64,000 nt of DNA from Gordionus sp. m RMFG-2023 (lineage: Eukaryota > Nematomorpha > Gordioida > Chordodea > Parachordodidae), in assembly GCF_954871325.1 (NCBI RefSeq), contig NC_088776.1, forward strand, positions 11,594,052 through 11,658,051, in the 5' to 3' direction. Shown here in pieces: positions 10,597-23,777 of this stretch. The notes below the pieces were generated by a model, which did not search any database, was not told the origin of the DNA, and saw nothing but the letters and a program-made list of their open reading frames with translations. Both the position numbers and the translations under genes were made by a program. Position 1 is the stretch's first letter. Each line of letters begins with the position of its first letter.

Positions 10597-13500
10597 TATA
10601 TATATGTATTTATTCATCAATATGATCTAGGATTATATTTTCCCTCGCTTATTTTTTGTATTTTCGTTGGTTGTTAGTATAGTTTATAAACATGGATTTT
10701 AGATTTTTTTCAGTCGAACTCTCTTTGTATCCCATGAAAAGTTGATAAAAGAGGAACCAATTTACTAAGTAAAAGTTAGTGGTTTAGATATAAAAAAAAT
10801 TTTGACGGGGGATAAATGCTTTCTATTTCTTTATATAACATTACAAGATAGGTTGTCAAACAACCTTTCAAATTTGATAGAAAACATAGATTAATGATTA
10901 GCTAAAGGCAGAAATGGATAATATAGTTGGTTCTAAAAGTAGCTTACATAACCTCTTTTTTATGGCATAGTTTATAACTATAAGAATGATATGATTTTAG
11001 AAAATAGTTTACATAGCTTAGCCATGTTTTATTTTTTTAGTCTCATGTTTTTAAATTAAAAATATACAAAAATATGATTTTTTTTTATTTAGGACAAAAG
11101 TTTATTTGGGGTACAATATTTGTGGTGGGGGATTGTTAACTCAATAATGGTTATATCTATGACTTTAGTTAATAGGAATTGTATACTATTCAATCAATTA
11201 AAATTAGGGTAATACATGGGCATTCTTACCAATTATAATTTATATTATATGTACCAAATAAACTATGATTTTTTTCTTTTACTTCATATATTCAATGTTT
11301 TTTTAATCAGAACACATAGCTGCTCTAATTTTGTTATAAAACAGATACAATTTTTAACTCTTCTATCTATGAAGAAATAAATTATTCACAAAAAACATAA
11401 TTTTTTAAAACAAATTATAATAAAAAAAAAGGTTTTTTTTTAAAATTTTTAGTGATTGTTAATAATCAAAAGTCTAAAAAATACAATGAAACTTGAATAA
11501 GGTTACCACTTAGCATTTATGTTTGTTCAACATTAAGAAGTAATCAGTATGTAAAATCATACTAATATGATTTTAACGAAGAGTCGCTAAGCTGATTTTT
11601 TGACACGTACCAGTATATTGAACCAAATTAGCCTATTTTCTAACTATATCGAAGAGGAGCCGATCTAATTTAAAATGAAATGACAACTAGTGATGAAAAC
11701 CCGTATTTTCGTTTTACTTTTTTTAGAATAAATGTTATAATATTTTGAAATAACTTAAATAAGACGGCATCAATCTGATTTTAAAATTTAAATTATATAT
11801 ATTAGACCTAACTGGTATAAATTTAATATATATAATACACGAAAAAAACATTTTCAAAAATTAGTAGTGCTTAAATTAGGTATGTTAAACATTCGAAAGA
11901 TTAATATATAAATCTATACAAGTTATTTAATCCGAATATGACTATGGGAGGAAACATTATTATAAAGAAATAATGATATGTTATATTTATGTTGCATGGG
12001 AATTTACAATTTTAGAGATAAGGAGGACAGGAATGATATATAATACCATAATAATTTCATATACTATTTCATATACTTAATATATTATATATCATGAATA
12101 ATTAAAAATCAATATGACAAAAAATGATGGTAAAATTGTGACTCGAGTGATTATTCAGAAATATTACATATATTGTAATATTGAGAAAAAGATTTTTATA
12201 CGCTTTTCATTTGTCACTTTAGCCTACATATGAAATAAAAAGAAAAACAAAACCCCAAGAGTGCTATAATTTAAAAAATTTCTTTAGAGATATGCGTATA
12301 TATATATTATATACAGTGTTTTGAGGTTTATCGAGTTGATAGATAAATCATAAAAAACCACTTAAATTTTTATGTCATAAAAGCAAAATAAATCAAAGGA
12401 ATGGTTTATCCGAAGATTACGAGCTCCGCTATCATTATAACAATTACTATTATATATTAATATATACCCGTTTTAAAAAAGAGTTAATTGTAAGCAACCG
12501 CCAAAATTTTAGCCATTTTAAAAAAATCATTTATCATTATTTTCAATATTTTGACTATCAGTGCAATAAATTGTTAAATATTTATCTCTATTTATTCATA
12601 ATTAAATTTGAATTCAAATGTCCTCTCAGACTTTATGTCTATTTGATATCGGATAGTTATATATTTCTTAAAAACAGAACTAAGAGAAATGAATAAAATT
12701 TGTAAAATATTAAATTTCACCATGTAGTAGTAAACTGATGAAATATTGATTTTGACCTTGTAGGAACACAAATTGGGCTAAATAATAAGTATTCTAAAAC
12801 ATTTTTTCAAATTTCATAAAATTGTATATTTTTGTATAATTCTTTCATTTGTAATAGATAAATGTAAACTTGTTTTTGTGAATTTTATGATAAAAGTTAA
12901 CCTTTAAAAATATTTATATTAATTAATTTCATTCAATATATTAATATAAATTACCTTTATAAGAAGTAATATCTCATTTATTGTAAGCGTGTGATAATTA
13001 TATTACGTAATAGACTATATCATAGCAATATATTATTTACCATTACTTATTTTGTAACAGCTTAGAGATGCGATGTAGAGCTATTTTCAAGCTTATATTA
13101 TAAATGAAGTCTAACAGACGATAAAATAGAAATAAGATTTATTTTTGGTGATAAGTTAAATCTAATGCGAATTATTTTATTTCGCCGAAATAGGTCTGCG
13201 TTGACAGGCGTAATTATGTTAATTTGGCTCATTATGAGTCTGCGTAAGAAGTTCATTGATAGCCGAAATTGTAAAATAATAAGAAACAACATATACAATA
13301 TCTATACACTTTTCAATACTAAAAAATAATTCCATATAATATTCATATTATATACAACATATATACAAAAAAGGCGACTCTTATGAGTGATAATATAAAC
13401 ACTTACATTTTACATTTAACAATATTCATGAATAATTTCTTTCTGCTTTTGAAAGCAAACCTTATAAATATATTTATATAATAGTATATATACGTATATA

Positions 13501-14530
13501 CATAATAATACCACATAAATGTTTAAATTTATCTAGAAGTATAATGAATTTTTTTTCCTAAATTTCTTTTTTCATTTAAAAAGGCTTATTGATTTTTTTT
13601 CCGCTAACTAATAATATATAATACTAATATAATTTTCCCCTTTTATTTTTATTTTTTTTTGTAATTACGGTTTAAATGCATATAAATTATGAATTGAGCT
13701 TTATATTTTTATAATATAATATTATGAATTAATAATTATTATTTATAGATTTAAAAATACTACTACAACGTTTTTCCTTAAAATTTAAATATTACCTCTA
13801 TAAGTCTCAAAGGTTAATATTCGGAAGAGAAAGCAATTTAAATCAAACATTTTCTATGATGGAAATTATTCAATGTCGGGTAAATTTATGAGAATTATTA
13901 TATTTTCCCTTTTTGGTTATTAAAATTGTTGGAATATGTTGAAACCTATAAAAAATATTTTAAGCGGGTCCAATTAAATTTAGAGGTATTGATTGATAGC
14001 ACTTTTGGCCATCATCGGCTTATGTCACTCCTCATGTAAGAAAATGGATTTGAATATTAATAAATATTACATTACAAAATTATCAGATTACAAATTAAAA
14101 ATATTCATAAATAACAAATTATGACATTATTTAAATTTGAAAAATATATTACCAAAAATTATTTAATTTTTTTCCTAATTTAATTGTATACAGAGTGTAG
14201 ATTAATTTCAATATAATATTATAACTTCTATATTATTATGATAGAAATAAAAATGTCTTATTATAAAATCTCTAAGCATAATGTTATCATTGATCCGACT
14301 AGCCCTGATTCTTTTAGCCCTTTCTAGCGAATACCTTTCAGAAGTTTGTATATTCATGATATGTATATGATTATAAAACTTTTCTAAATATTAAAAGAGG
14401 GTTTTAATGTACATATAATGTTATTTTATAATTTTTTAGACGGTTCTCATTCTAAGACAACTAAATATTGTACCTAATGTAAAATAATTTTGATCTCAAA
14501 AATACATTTTATCATAAATATAATTGAAAT
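10597..14530. other. Long AT-rich stretch, no gene seen
   Basis: About 3.9 kb without a supported gene. One patch around 13040-13280 is less AT-rich and carries a 66-codon minus-strand frame, but I recognise no domain in it. Confidence 0.45.
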
Positions 14531-15193
14531 CAAAGACCTGCAACCAGTAAAATTGGTATGATTTTAAATCCGGACCAAGTTTTATAGATTTAATTTTAAA
14601 AAATTATATATATTAATGATCTACAAATAATAGAGAGCTTTGGAACAATTTTCAAAATACAGCCAAATTATTCAAAATAACAAAATTTTAAATAATTCGA
14701 AACTGAAATCAGGCTGGGCCAAAAAAAATTCCAGAAAAGTCTGGTTTTCCTACCAGATCTTAAATAATTTTATTAAAAAGTTCATTAGAAAATTTCTCAG
14801 GTTTAAAAAAAAATTCTTTGACACCGAAAGTAATCTATTAATTGTTTTTGACGCCAAGTTTGAAAATGGGTATCTCTTTAGATCTTTGATATCAAATATA
14901 AGTAAATTGCAATGTTCATCAGAACGTCTGGATAATTTTTAAAATATAATAAGAGATTGGTAACTATTTTCAAGTTAGACTAATTCATTGGTAAACAAAT
15001 CCCTTTTATTAGGCTTGAAAAAATGCTGGAAGATATTTTTAAGACATGAACAAATTATTTATTTGTAATGTAAAAAAGATGTTAGACAATCTTTATTTTT
15101 CCTGTAAGGCACACAATATCAAGGAATATAGTAAAATAATCATATATTTTCCTTCTCAAAGGGGAATTTTTTTAAAAAAATTAATAAATATTG
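14531..15193. other. Possible MITE traces and a lysine-rich chance frame
   Basis: CAAAGACCTGCAACCAG at about 14532 resembles the left end of the CAGAG MITE family, and a GGCTGGGCC pocket lies at about 14710, but no right end is clear. A 100-codon frame at 14640-14942 has no ATG start and is dominated by Lys, Asn, Phe, Ile and Ser; I do not accept it as a gene. Confidence 0.3.
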
Positions 15194-15450
15194 CAAAGAT
15201 CTGCAGACCCGGCCGTAAGCCCCACGGACAGTATTTTAGTTTTTTAAATATCCCTGGCCGGGCAGGGTCTGAAAAAATAATTTTTCAAATACCCGGGCCG
15301 GGCCTAAAAAAAATTTTTATATACCCAGGCCGAGCCGAATATTTTGATACCAAATATTTTAAATCGCCATTACTAACCAAATTAAAAATAAATATAATAT
15401 ATAATATAATGAAAAAATCCTGGCCGTGAAAATGGTACCTCTGCTGTATT
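15194..15450. mobile_element. hAT MITE, CAGAG-ended family, diverged copy
   Basis: The left end CAAAGATCTGCAGACCCGG and right end GAAAATGGTACCTCTGC match the family in opposite orientation to the 7314 copy. GCCGGGC blocks recur through the element. Length (about 257 bp) agrees with the 10.2-kb copy, so these two form a longer subfamily. No target duplication remains. The 127-codon frame across it comes from the repeat and is not a gene. Confidence 0.7.
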
Positions 15451-16892
15451 ATAGCAACAAAAAAAATTTTTTAAGCAACTTCAAAATGAAAATTTTAGAA
15501 AGACAAAATTTCCAACATAAATATCTAAATATTAATCTTTGACAATTCTGATTCATTAATATATAGTGTGTCCTCTCTAATATCCACAATTACTTAAGTT
15601 GAAAATATTTTATCGACCTATTTATAGAGTTTTATTTTTAAATCATATGTCAATTATAATTGAGAGTATGCCAAACACAGTTAACTCAGAGAATTTCGAC
15701 TCCTTTTGAAAATATTTATACTTCCTTGTATGAAATTATTTTTTCTGAAGAACTATTCCCCTAATGAGGCAATATCTTGAACAGGAGACGCTTGAGGATA
15801 ATTTATGTAGAATTGACGCAATATAGTAGCATTCTATTCTTTGGAGAGGGCGCATTCAATACTAGGCGATTGGCCTTCTCTATATGCTCAATCATTTCAG
15901 ATATTATTAATAAGATTAACATCCTGAATTCAAACTATTGTAGACCAATTTATTATTAATATTATATATTTTTTAAGCTGAATTATAATTATAACCAATG
16001 GTCATATATTTTAAATTATAAAACTTCATAAAGGAAAATATTTATACTAAGATTGTATACCTCAAAGATATTGATATGTTTGATTAATTTACAAATTATT
16101 TAGCACTCACTTATGATATCTATATCATAATTTGACTAATAGAATTTTTAGGGTCTTCTAAAATAATTTATTACCATTATTATGCTATTTTCTGATTATT
16201 TACTTAATAAGGTAACAAAATATTAAAATATCGGAAAACACTATTTATTAATTTATAGACTCCAATAAAATATAGACTTGTTCAATGACCCTAAATTTTT
16301 TAATATTATATTTCCTTCCTATTCTTCCTTTTTTTTGATTGAATATAACAATTAAAAAAATGATATTTAAAACTATAGGAGGTTTGGAGCACTACTTCAT
16401 ATTCATTTTAATTTCCATATTTTGTATTTTGCAATAAAGAGAATTAAATAAATAAACATTATTAATTATATTAAAATTAATTGCTGAATAATATAATGCA
16501 TAATTATTAAAATAGAGGCAAATTAAATTTTATTGAGTTCCTCTAATCCCATTTATAAAAAGTCTAGACATAAAAATATTTTTTACCCCTGAATCTACAA
16601 GTTCCGGGTTTGGGGCTTGTTGGCGCAAAATAACACTTTTACTAAAATCAATCTTGAGAAAAAATATATAATAATTTAAAAATTTATTATCTTATGTCAA
16701 ATATTACAATCATTTTGACACCTATGATATTTTGCAAAAATTGCGCCGATTAGCCGTGACATGATTTATAAAAATCTATGTAGATACGGTAGTAATGCAA
16801 CTCTTCTTTTTTTAATATTATAAAAAAATTTTAGTAGAAAATAAATACAAAAGTTAACTAAAATAAAACTACTGGGCATTATGAAATAAGTA
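15451..16892. other. AT-rich stretch, no gene seen
   Basis: A 60-codon frame at 15777-15959 lacks an ATG and any recognisable motif. A small less AT-rich pocket lies near 16598-16630. Confidence 0.45.
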
Positions 16893-17145
16893 TAGTGTAT
16901 TTATCGCAATTAATGATACAAAATTGCTCTATTCAAGTCGATTTAAAAAAAAAAGGCTAACTCAATATTTTAGCTAGAAAAATATTGCATAGGTTTTGAG
17001 ATTTCGATAATAGATGTCCAAATCTTTGTGCCATCTATGAGTAATATCTTTAGGTTTGCCTGATATTTTTCCAGATAAAATACTGAGTTAGCCGTTTTTA
17101 AAAAAATGGAGCGATTTTGCATCACGAATGCAATAACATAACATA
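16893..17145. mobile_element. Foldback hAT-type MITE, diverged copy
   Basis: It has the inner arms of the 22331 family (GGCTAACTCAATATTTTAGC left; the inverted form right) and longer outer arms, in which GATACAAAATTGCTCTATT pairs with GATGCAAAATCGCTCCATT. The left terminus may be TAGTG at 16893; the right terminus is approximate. No clear 8-bp duplication. No coding capacity. Confidence 0.65.
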
Positions 17146-19539
17146 TTTTATTATTATGTTTTCTGTATGTATATCAACATTTTTTTAACAGAAATAAGGA
17201 CTTTTAGCCTTCGAATTTGGTTTCCACACTTATAAGGTTAATTATATTTTGCTTATAACAGCATTATATGTATTTCCAATGAACTCTAATTTTAGAAATG
17301 TTGAATCCAATGATGTACATTATTTAAAAGCTATGAATAATTTACTCTTAATCCTATACGATAATCGATCGTAACTTAAAAATTATCAATTTCGTTCATT
17401 TTATAATAAAAAAAAATGCATTTATTGATGATTGAATATGCTTTTCTATTGCTTTTTTTTTCTTCTGAAATATTTTATTTTCAACTTCAATTAAAATTTA
17501 CGAATAAATAGAGTCCGTCTCATTTACATTTTAGCGTTAAAATAGTTTATGGGAATTAAGGAACCCTCAAATTAAATAGAGTTGAGAAGAATTTATGCCA
17601 CCCACTGATGAGGCTACTGATTTTACAAAATGGAATGAACAAATTTTTATTCTATACAATATATTTGATTGCAAAGTTTTATATAAGGGGCATGATTACT
17701 ATTCTCGGTGAAAAAAAAAATAATATTGAGATTTTCATAAAATTTAGAATTATAATAATACTATATTTTTTTTATGAGAAGTGTAGTTATATTTTGATGA
17801 AAAACAGGTATAATATTACTTTCATTTTAATAAAATGATGATAAATAGTTTGGTTGTAATAAAACTTTATTTTTGTTTTATTAGATTAAGAAATAAATTA
17901 TATACAACTATTAAAAAATAAATAAATAACCAATAATAATATCGAATAGAATGGACTCTAAGAAAACATAATTCGTAAGTTAGAATATAATTTATATACC
18001 ACTCATAGGCATAGCCAAGATTTTTCTAGGAGGCTTTAGATCCCTACTAAAAAAAATTTGTAGGGTTTTCTTTCCTTTTTTTACAAATAAATACCAATTT
18101 AAATAATATTATGTATATTATAACATATTGTATGCATTTTTTGTGGGAAAGGAGGCGTGAAGATACAGGGAGGGGGATTTTTATTAGCTTGGTTCGCCTG
18201 TGATAACCAATATAGGTGTAAATATAAAGTCCTAATATTTTTTCAATTAGTTTAGTTACGTATCATTTTATTAAATATATCGATTTTATTGAATTAGCAT
18301 GAATATTTTTTGAATACACCACTATTTGCATAATGAGATAAGTGAGAAGTCACTTCTCTTTTTTTTAAAAAATAGTAAATATATAATTAAATTATTTAGC
18401 TTTTTCATATCCAAAAATTAACATAATATACAAAATTTAATATAAAATTTTAATTAAATATCTATTTAGATTTGGAAAATAATTTTTATGCGTGAATTGG
18501 TTATATTTTAATTATATTAGAAATACTTGAATCTAACAATATTGACTCTTTATAAATAATATATTAATTAATATAATATTATTTATTCTGACATTCTTAA
18601 TTGGATGATTTATGATTAAGAAGATGTATACATGTTCTACACGGGTTTTCTAATAAGTATAATATTCTAGAGCCTTGAATCAGACCTAATCAGTTAATTT
18701 GATAAAAGTATATAACTTTCAATCTATAGATTATGTTTTAACACATATTGTTTAACTTCTTTTTGTGTTAATTTTAATGTGATAAAAATCACCAATTGGA
18801 TATTGATTTTAACATGTTCAGCCTTTAAAAATGTTTCAAATAAAAAATAATTTGATAATAACGAATTAATTTTAATAAGCTTTTTAAAATCATCTTATCA
18901 CCATAATAAATCTATCATTTTACAGAATGAGAGTTAATCGAATTAAAAAATGACAAATTGACATTCAAAAATTGTGATTTATAAATAAAATTTTATTAAA
19001 ATAATTAATAGAATTGCTAAATAAATATTTTTCAAAGTTTAATCTAAGATTGTTTTTAGAATATTTTTTTTGTTATATAGAGTTTTAAATATAATTAATT
19101 CATGGTCTCTGCAGCTGGTCTTATTAAATGTTATTGAAGATTATTCTAATAAACAAGGCTTTTTCTTTTCTTAATTCAGATTCAGAAATTTTGTAATTTC
19201 AACAAAAAAAAATTCAATAAATCACAAAAAAAATATATATTATAAAATATAGTTTATATTGTACATTAATTTAAATTAAATTTTCAATGAATTCTTTTAT
19301 TATTGCGTTTTTCTTATATTATCACTTTATATTTATATTATAATTAATTAGAGTTTACATTTTTGCAATTTATTATTAATCATTTATGATCATCATTAGA
19401 CTGGTATACTTCAATTCCGATTTTTTGACGAATATAGAAGTTCTTCAAAACTACCCCAGTGTTGCAAGAAGTTTCCCTACTGAATATTTTTTTTCATGAA
19501 GGGCTCCCCAAAATTACCCAGTGCCTTTAATTAATGAGT
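17146..19539. other. AT-rich stretch, no gene seen
   Basis: A 76-codon frame at 17608-17838 is AT-driven and unrecognised. No structured repeats were found. Confidence 0.45.
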
Positions 19540-19910
19540 AAAAATATGATTTGAAAGATGGGAGTATTTTATTATTTTATTAGTTTCTGCAATTTCTGTG
19601 CAACTGAATATGTCTATAAAACATGAGTACTCCCAAGCGAAAGGCTCAAACAATTGGACGAAGTATATGCCATCAGGACTTTTATGGTTACCTAGGTTTA
19701 TTCCTGTAGGCTCAAGAGTTTTCTGTATGGTATTTTTGTTGTGGCAAATTATCTTATACTATGTATAGTTGGCCATCCTTTAGAGTATTAATAATAGAGG
19801 ATGGTGTCTGTTTGGTGAAACATGTATATTAAAAAAGGTGCAGCTATAAAATTAGTTGGTGCTAAACCTATCCATAGTTCTCCAGTGGATAAACAGAGCC
19901 CCAAGCTTTC
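19540..19910 (-). other. Coding-like patch, unrecognised
   Basis: The base composition is more balanced than its surroundings, and one minus-strand frame runs about 120 codons with only two interruptions (pieces such as LCLSTGELWIGLAPTNFIAA and TGINLGNHKSPDGIYFVQLF). A plus-strand frame of 77 codons from an ATG (19822-20055) overlaps it. I cannot assign either to a family. A decayed transposon coding segment or a host exon are both possible. Confidence 0.2.
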
Positions 19911-20221
19911 ACTGATATGTCATAAGCTAGTCATTGCGGTTGTTTTTTTAAATCTTTTTACGAATTTCAGGCTTGATTATCAAATATTACTCTATGTATT
20001 CAAAGAAACGGATTATAAGATTGGGAAGTGTACTTACGCCCAAGATCGTGTCTAATTGTAGGACTTTATATTGCACGAAAACTGGTTTCATATTTGAAAA
20101 TTTATTGATGATATAAATTATAAAGAAAAAGGTGAAACCAACACCAACTACAAGTTTACTTGATAAAGTAGCATGTAGCCAAAGGAGAGGTGAATAATTC
20201 TTTCAGCAAGGCCTTAGGTCA

Positions 20222-20280
20222 CCCCTCAAGAGCACCTAGCATATTGATATCCCCCTCGAGAGAACTAAGCATATTGATAT
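20222..20280. repeat. Two-copy 30-bp tandem repeat
   Basis: Both units end CTA(G/A)GCATATTGATAT and begin CCCCTC(A/G)AGAG. They differ at only a few positions, which suggests a fairly recent local duplication. Confidence 0.75.
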
Positions 20281-20982
20281 TGCAAATATTAGAGCCGAAT
20301 GAAAGGAAATTGTAATCTTTGGGACAATAAGAAAGAAAGCCTGATGAGCAGATAATGGGAAGAGGATTTGTTTTATTCAATTTGGTACTTTAGATAGTTT
20401 TCAACAGAGCCCTGCATCGGGTCAGTTTTGACTCTAAGGGAAAAAAAATTAGTTTTTGTTGTATGCGAGTCTTTTAGATATAAAAAAATTCGGATCGAGT
20501 CATATCAATCCTAAATTATTATCTATCATTCGATTCTGGTTCATCCGGCGAAATAGGAAATTCAGATCTGACATCCCAGGGTTCTTGTAGGAAGGTTTAG
20601 AATTTTTTTTTAATATATAATATTAATTTAAATAAAATAAAATAAAGAATGATATGATTTAGAAGATATATCTTGTTAAAAAGAAAAAGGCGTAATAAAA
20701 ATATCTTTAATATATATATACTATATATAAAATATTGAGCTGCTCATAAAATTTTAATTTGAAATTGAACACAAGATTTTTTAATTGCCTGAGTCCACAT
20801 AATAAAATCATGTCCGAGTTTTAGGTTAAGTCAGGCATGTCTGTGGAGTGGCTCTGATATGTAGCAGATATTGTCATATTAATATAGTTAATTCTTGATA
20901 TTCGGTAGCATTAGAGAATGTCATTATACTCATTATAATGTGCATGCTGCACTCAGTTTGAAGAATTTGCAATTATTATTTT

Positions 20983-20998
20983 TTCTTTCTTTCTTTCT
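20983..20998. repeat. TTTC microsatellite
   Basis: Four consecutive TTTC units. Confidence 0.8.
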
Positions 20999-22330
20999 AT
21001 GGTAGGCTTTTTAGGGCAACAATTTTGAACAGGGTAATGGGTTGAGCTAATTAATATATGAAAATTTTTGAAGTTATTTACTAATACAACGAGAAAAAAT
21101 CCTCAAAAATCAGTAGTTTTTTTTCTTTTACCGGCCTCATTTTTATTAATTTATTTTATCATGTTAAAAAAAAAATTAGCATTTTATTTAATCAAATTTA
21201 ATTTCTCTTCTTATAGATATAATATTTAATTTTAAAAAAAAATTTACATAAAAATAACTCAATATTTTGCTGAATCAAAAATAGTTTGCTAATTTAATAT
21301 GCAAGAATCGTGTTTTGATATTTAAAAATATATATTATATAATAGTTGTTTTTATTAAATTTTGATAAACTAAATATTTTTTTAAACATTCGATGAAAAT
21401 TAGGATTTTCATTTCTTATAATATTATTTTTGATAGATGATTATTTTTTTAAATGAAAAAATATTTCTATAATTTCCGTCAACTTATATAATATTTATAT
21501 AATATATACATCGAAAAAGATAATAATTAGTGATCCCAATTAAATTTTCGAAATTTTTGGGAAAAAATTATTCATTAGGGCTCTGTATTGTAATTTTTTA
21601 AGTAGATAGATTAATTACTTCATTTTTTAAATAAAATAAAAAAAATTGTATATTAACTTCAAATAGCTAATTATGAAATGAAATCGATAGAAATTTTATC
21701 AATTAAATCAAGTTCGTATTTAATCGGAATTATGCTATTTAATTTAAAATTCATTCACACAGCAAATTAATTAAATGAATTAAAATATTCAGATATTATA
21801 TATAAAATAGGTATATGATAGCGTTTTTCTTCGAATGTCTGTTCATAGCTTATTCACTTATAACTTACATTTTCTGTCTATATAATAAAAATAATGTATA
21901 AACTCTTCACTATGATAAGAAATAATGATATATAAATTTATTAAATATTTATGAGAGAAAAATTTAAAAAAACTAATTAGCAGAGAATTATAAAATAAAA
22001 ACAGAAATTTATGTGGCAGAAAAAGTTAATAAATTAAATGTACTGATAGGTCTGAACCATAAACTCTATATAATCTAAAGCAATAAAAAGTGTATCTATA
22101 AGTATATATATTCAAGCCCGTTTATATGTATTAAATAAATAATTCCCATGGAGTCTAAAATGGTCAGATAATTGAGAAGATCACTTAGAGGTTATTATTA
22201 TTTCTCATATTACCAGTCAGCTATTTAAGGAATACATGTTAGGAATGCAGATTGACCTAAAGTAAAAATAAATGCAAATGCACTAAAATAATTAAATATT
22301 GTCATTTTCAGTTCGAATGATTAGCAGAAC

Positions 22331-22553
22331 TAGTGTTGTTAAACGGCTCGATTTAAGCCGATTTTTAAAAACGGCTTACTCAATATTTTAGCCAGAAAAA
22401 TATTACGCAAGACTGAAGATTTTGGTCATAGATAGCACAAATGTTTATACGTCTATTAGCGAAGCCTCCAGGCTTAGGAAATATTTTTCTGGCTAAAATA
22501 TTGAGTGAAGCGTTTGTAAAAATTGGCCAAAATCGAGCCGTTTAACAACACTA
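22331..22553. mobile_element. Foldback hAT MITE with perfect target duplication
   Basis: A 223-bp element whose arms of about 75 bp are inverted copies, each starting TAGTGTTGTTAAACGGCTCG and running through the CAATATTTTAGCCAGAAAAA block. It is flanked on both sides by the perfect 8-bp duplication agcagaac. The TAGTG terminus and 8-bp duplication make it a hAT MITE. It has no coding capacity. It is the best preserved of the foldback copies here (others at 1765, 16893 and, shorter, 47119). Confidence 0.93.
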
Positions 22554-22557
22554 AGCA

Positions 22558-22648
22558 GAACTCATTGACATTTATTTTATTTATAAATTCTGTTTAAAAC
22601 ATCATCCTTAACTCCTTTTAAATATGAGTTACATAATTTCCTCTGGTA
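22558..22648. repeat. Dispersed repeat, copy 1
   Basis: Shares ATTTATTTTATTTATAAATT, then CATCATCCTTAA and ACATAATTTCCTCTGGT in the same order with 45700-45805. Identity is diluted by small insertions. Family unknown. Confidence 0.55.
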
Positions 22649-22870
22649 TATAAATTAGGTTTACATAACATTTTCATACTAAACAACTAACTTACTTATT
22701 TACGTTGGGACACTTTTTGTTCAAACCTCAAATACCATTCTGAATAAATAAAATATATCCTGAATCCCAAAGAATAAGTTGTTTAAAATATTTAGTATAT
22801 TCTTTTAGGAATTATTTTTTTAGAAATTAATTAATTTTTTTTTAAACTAATATATCTTAATAAGTGGTAA

Positions 22871-22896
22871 GGTGGTCCAACATATGTTAGCCCACC
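22871..22896. repeat. 26-bp imperfect palindrome
   Basis: GGTGG, a 3-base gap, AACATATGTT, a 3-base gap, then CCACC. The central ten bases are a perfect palindrome. It lies just left of the hairpin element at 22944 and shares its ATATGTTAG motif. Confidence 0.55.
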
Positions 22897-22943
22897 AAAA
22901 ATGAGGGTTTAAATATAAAAAGTTATATTAATTTATTGAAAAT

Positions 22944-23464
22944 ATATGTTAGTGGTCATATTTTTTTTCCAACAATATATGGAATTTTTTAAATTTTAAA
23001 TCAATTTTTTGAGAAATTTTTTTTTTAAATTTAAAAATCTGATTTTACCGGCATGAACTTTTGAGTCATTTATAATTTATATTCGTTTTTAATTTTTTTA
23101 AATATAAATTATAAATGATTCAAAGGTTAACGGCAAAATTGTCTACAATTCATAATAGGTATTCTCAATAGCTCCACTAGGGAGGGAGTGCACAGGAGCT
23201 CGAGCCCACTGAAAAATTTGAATAGCCAACCTACCTAAAAAAAGAGGTTATTATAAAAATGTTAGCTAAAAAGTGCCACTTTGAAAATTATTTATTTTTT
23301 TAAGCTACCTGAGATTGTAAAAGCTAGTGAGGCCCCTTGAAGATTTTAAACATGCTTACATTCCTGGTAAAATCGGATTTTAAAATTTAAAAAAACCCAC
23401 TCAAAAAATGATTTGTATTAAAAAATAACACATTGCCGGAAAAAACACATTGCCGCCAACATAA
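22944..23464. mobile_element. Nested hairpin (foldback) element
   Basis: Outer arms of about 100 bp (22944-23050 and 23364-23464) are inverted copies: ATATGTTAGTGG left pairs with TTATGTTGGCGG read inverted, and both continue to TTTTTTGAG and AATCYGATTTTACC. An inner hairpin at 23047-23140 has arms of about 35 bp around a 17-base loop (GAGTCATTTATAATTTATAT and its complement). The right end repeats CACATTGCCG twice. No target duplication was fixed. Superfamily unknown. Confidence 0.65.
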
Positions 23465-23777
23465 ATAAAAATAACTTAAGTAAATAAAATTGAATATAAA
23501 GAAATTTTTAGGGACTTTTCTAAAAAAAAATTAAACAAAAAATTATTTAATTATATAAAAATAAAACTCTATATTTAACATTGATAAATATTTATTTGCA
23601 TTTGTTTAACCTAAATAAAATATAAATATTATTATACTTTATAGGACTAACGTTTCTCGGATTAAACATCAGCATGCCCTTTTTATAAATGTCATTTAGG
23701 AATGGAGTTAACGTGTCTCTGCCCCCAACGTACCCTATTTCACTTACGTTTAAGATCACATGCTTTGTTTTAATTGA
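23465..23777. other. AT-rich stretch, no gene seen
   Basis: Nothing beyond a mild GC rise towards 23700-23750 (TCTCTGCCCCCAACGTACCC). Confidence 0.45.

Larger units (their letters stand above)
19911..22322. other. AT-rich stretch with small repeats
   Basis: Holds the 30-bp tandem pair at 20222-20280 and a TTTC microsatellite at 20983-20998. Otherwise no gene seen. Confidence 0.45.

Noticed and set aside
14640-14942. 100-codon plus-strand open frame
   Set aside because: No ATG start, heavy Lys/Asn/Phe/Ile bias, no domain, and it overlaps a GC pocket that looks like MITE debris.
15046-15429. 127-codon plus-strand open frame
   Set aside because: It is created by the GC-rich blocks of the 15.2-kb MITE (Pro/Gly/Arg repeats such as PGRAGSEK and PGPGLKK). 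Not a gene.
20405-21585. Possible 1.2-kb hAT element with CAGAGCCCTGCA left and AGGGCTCTG right
   Set aside because: The inverted ends are short, the flanks gttttcaa and tattgtaa agree at only 4 of 8 positions, and no subterminal similarity supports the pair.
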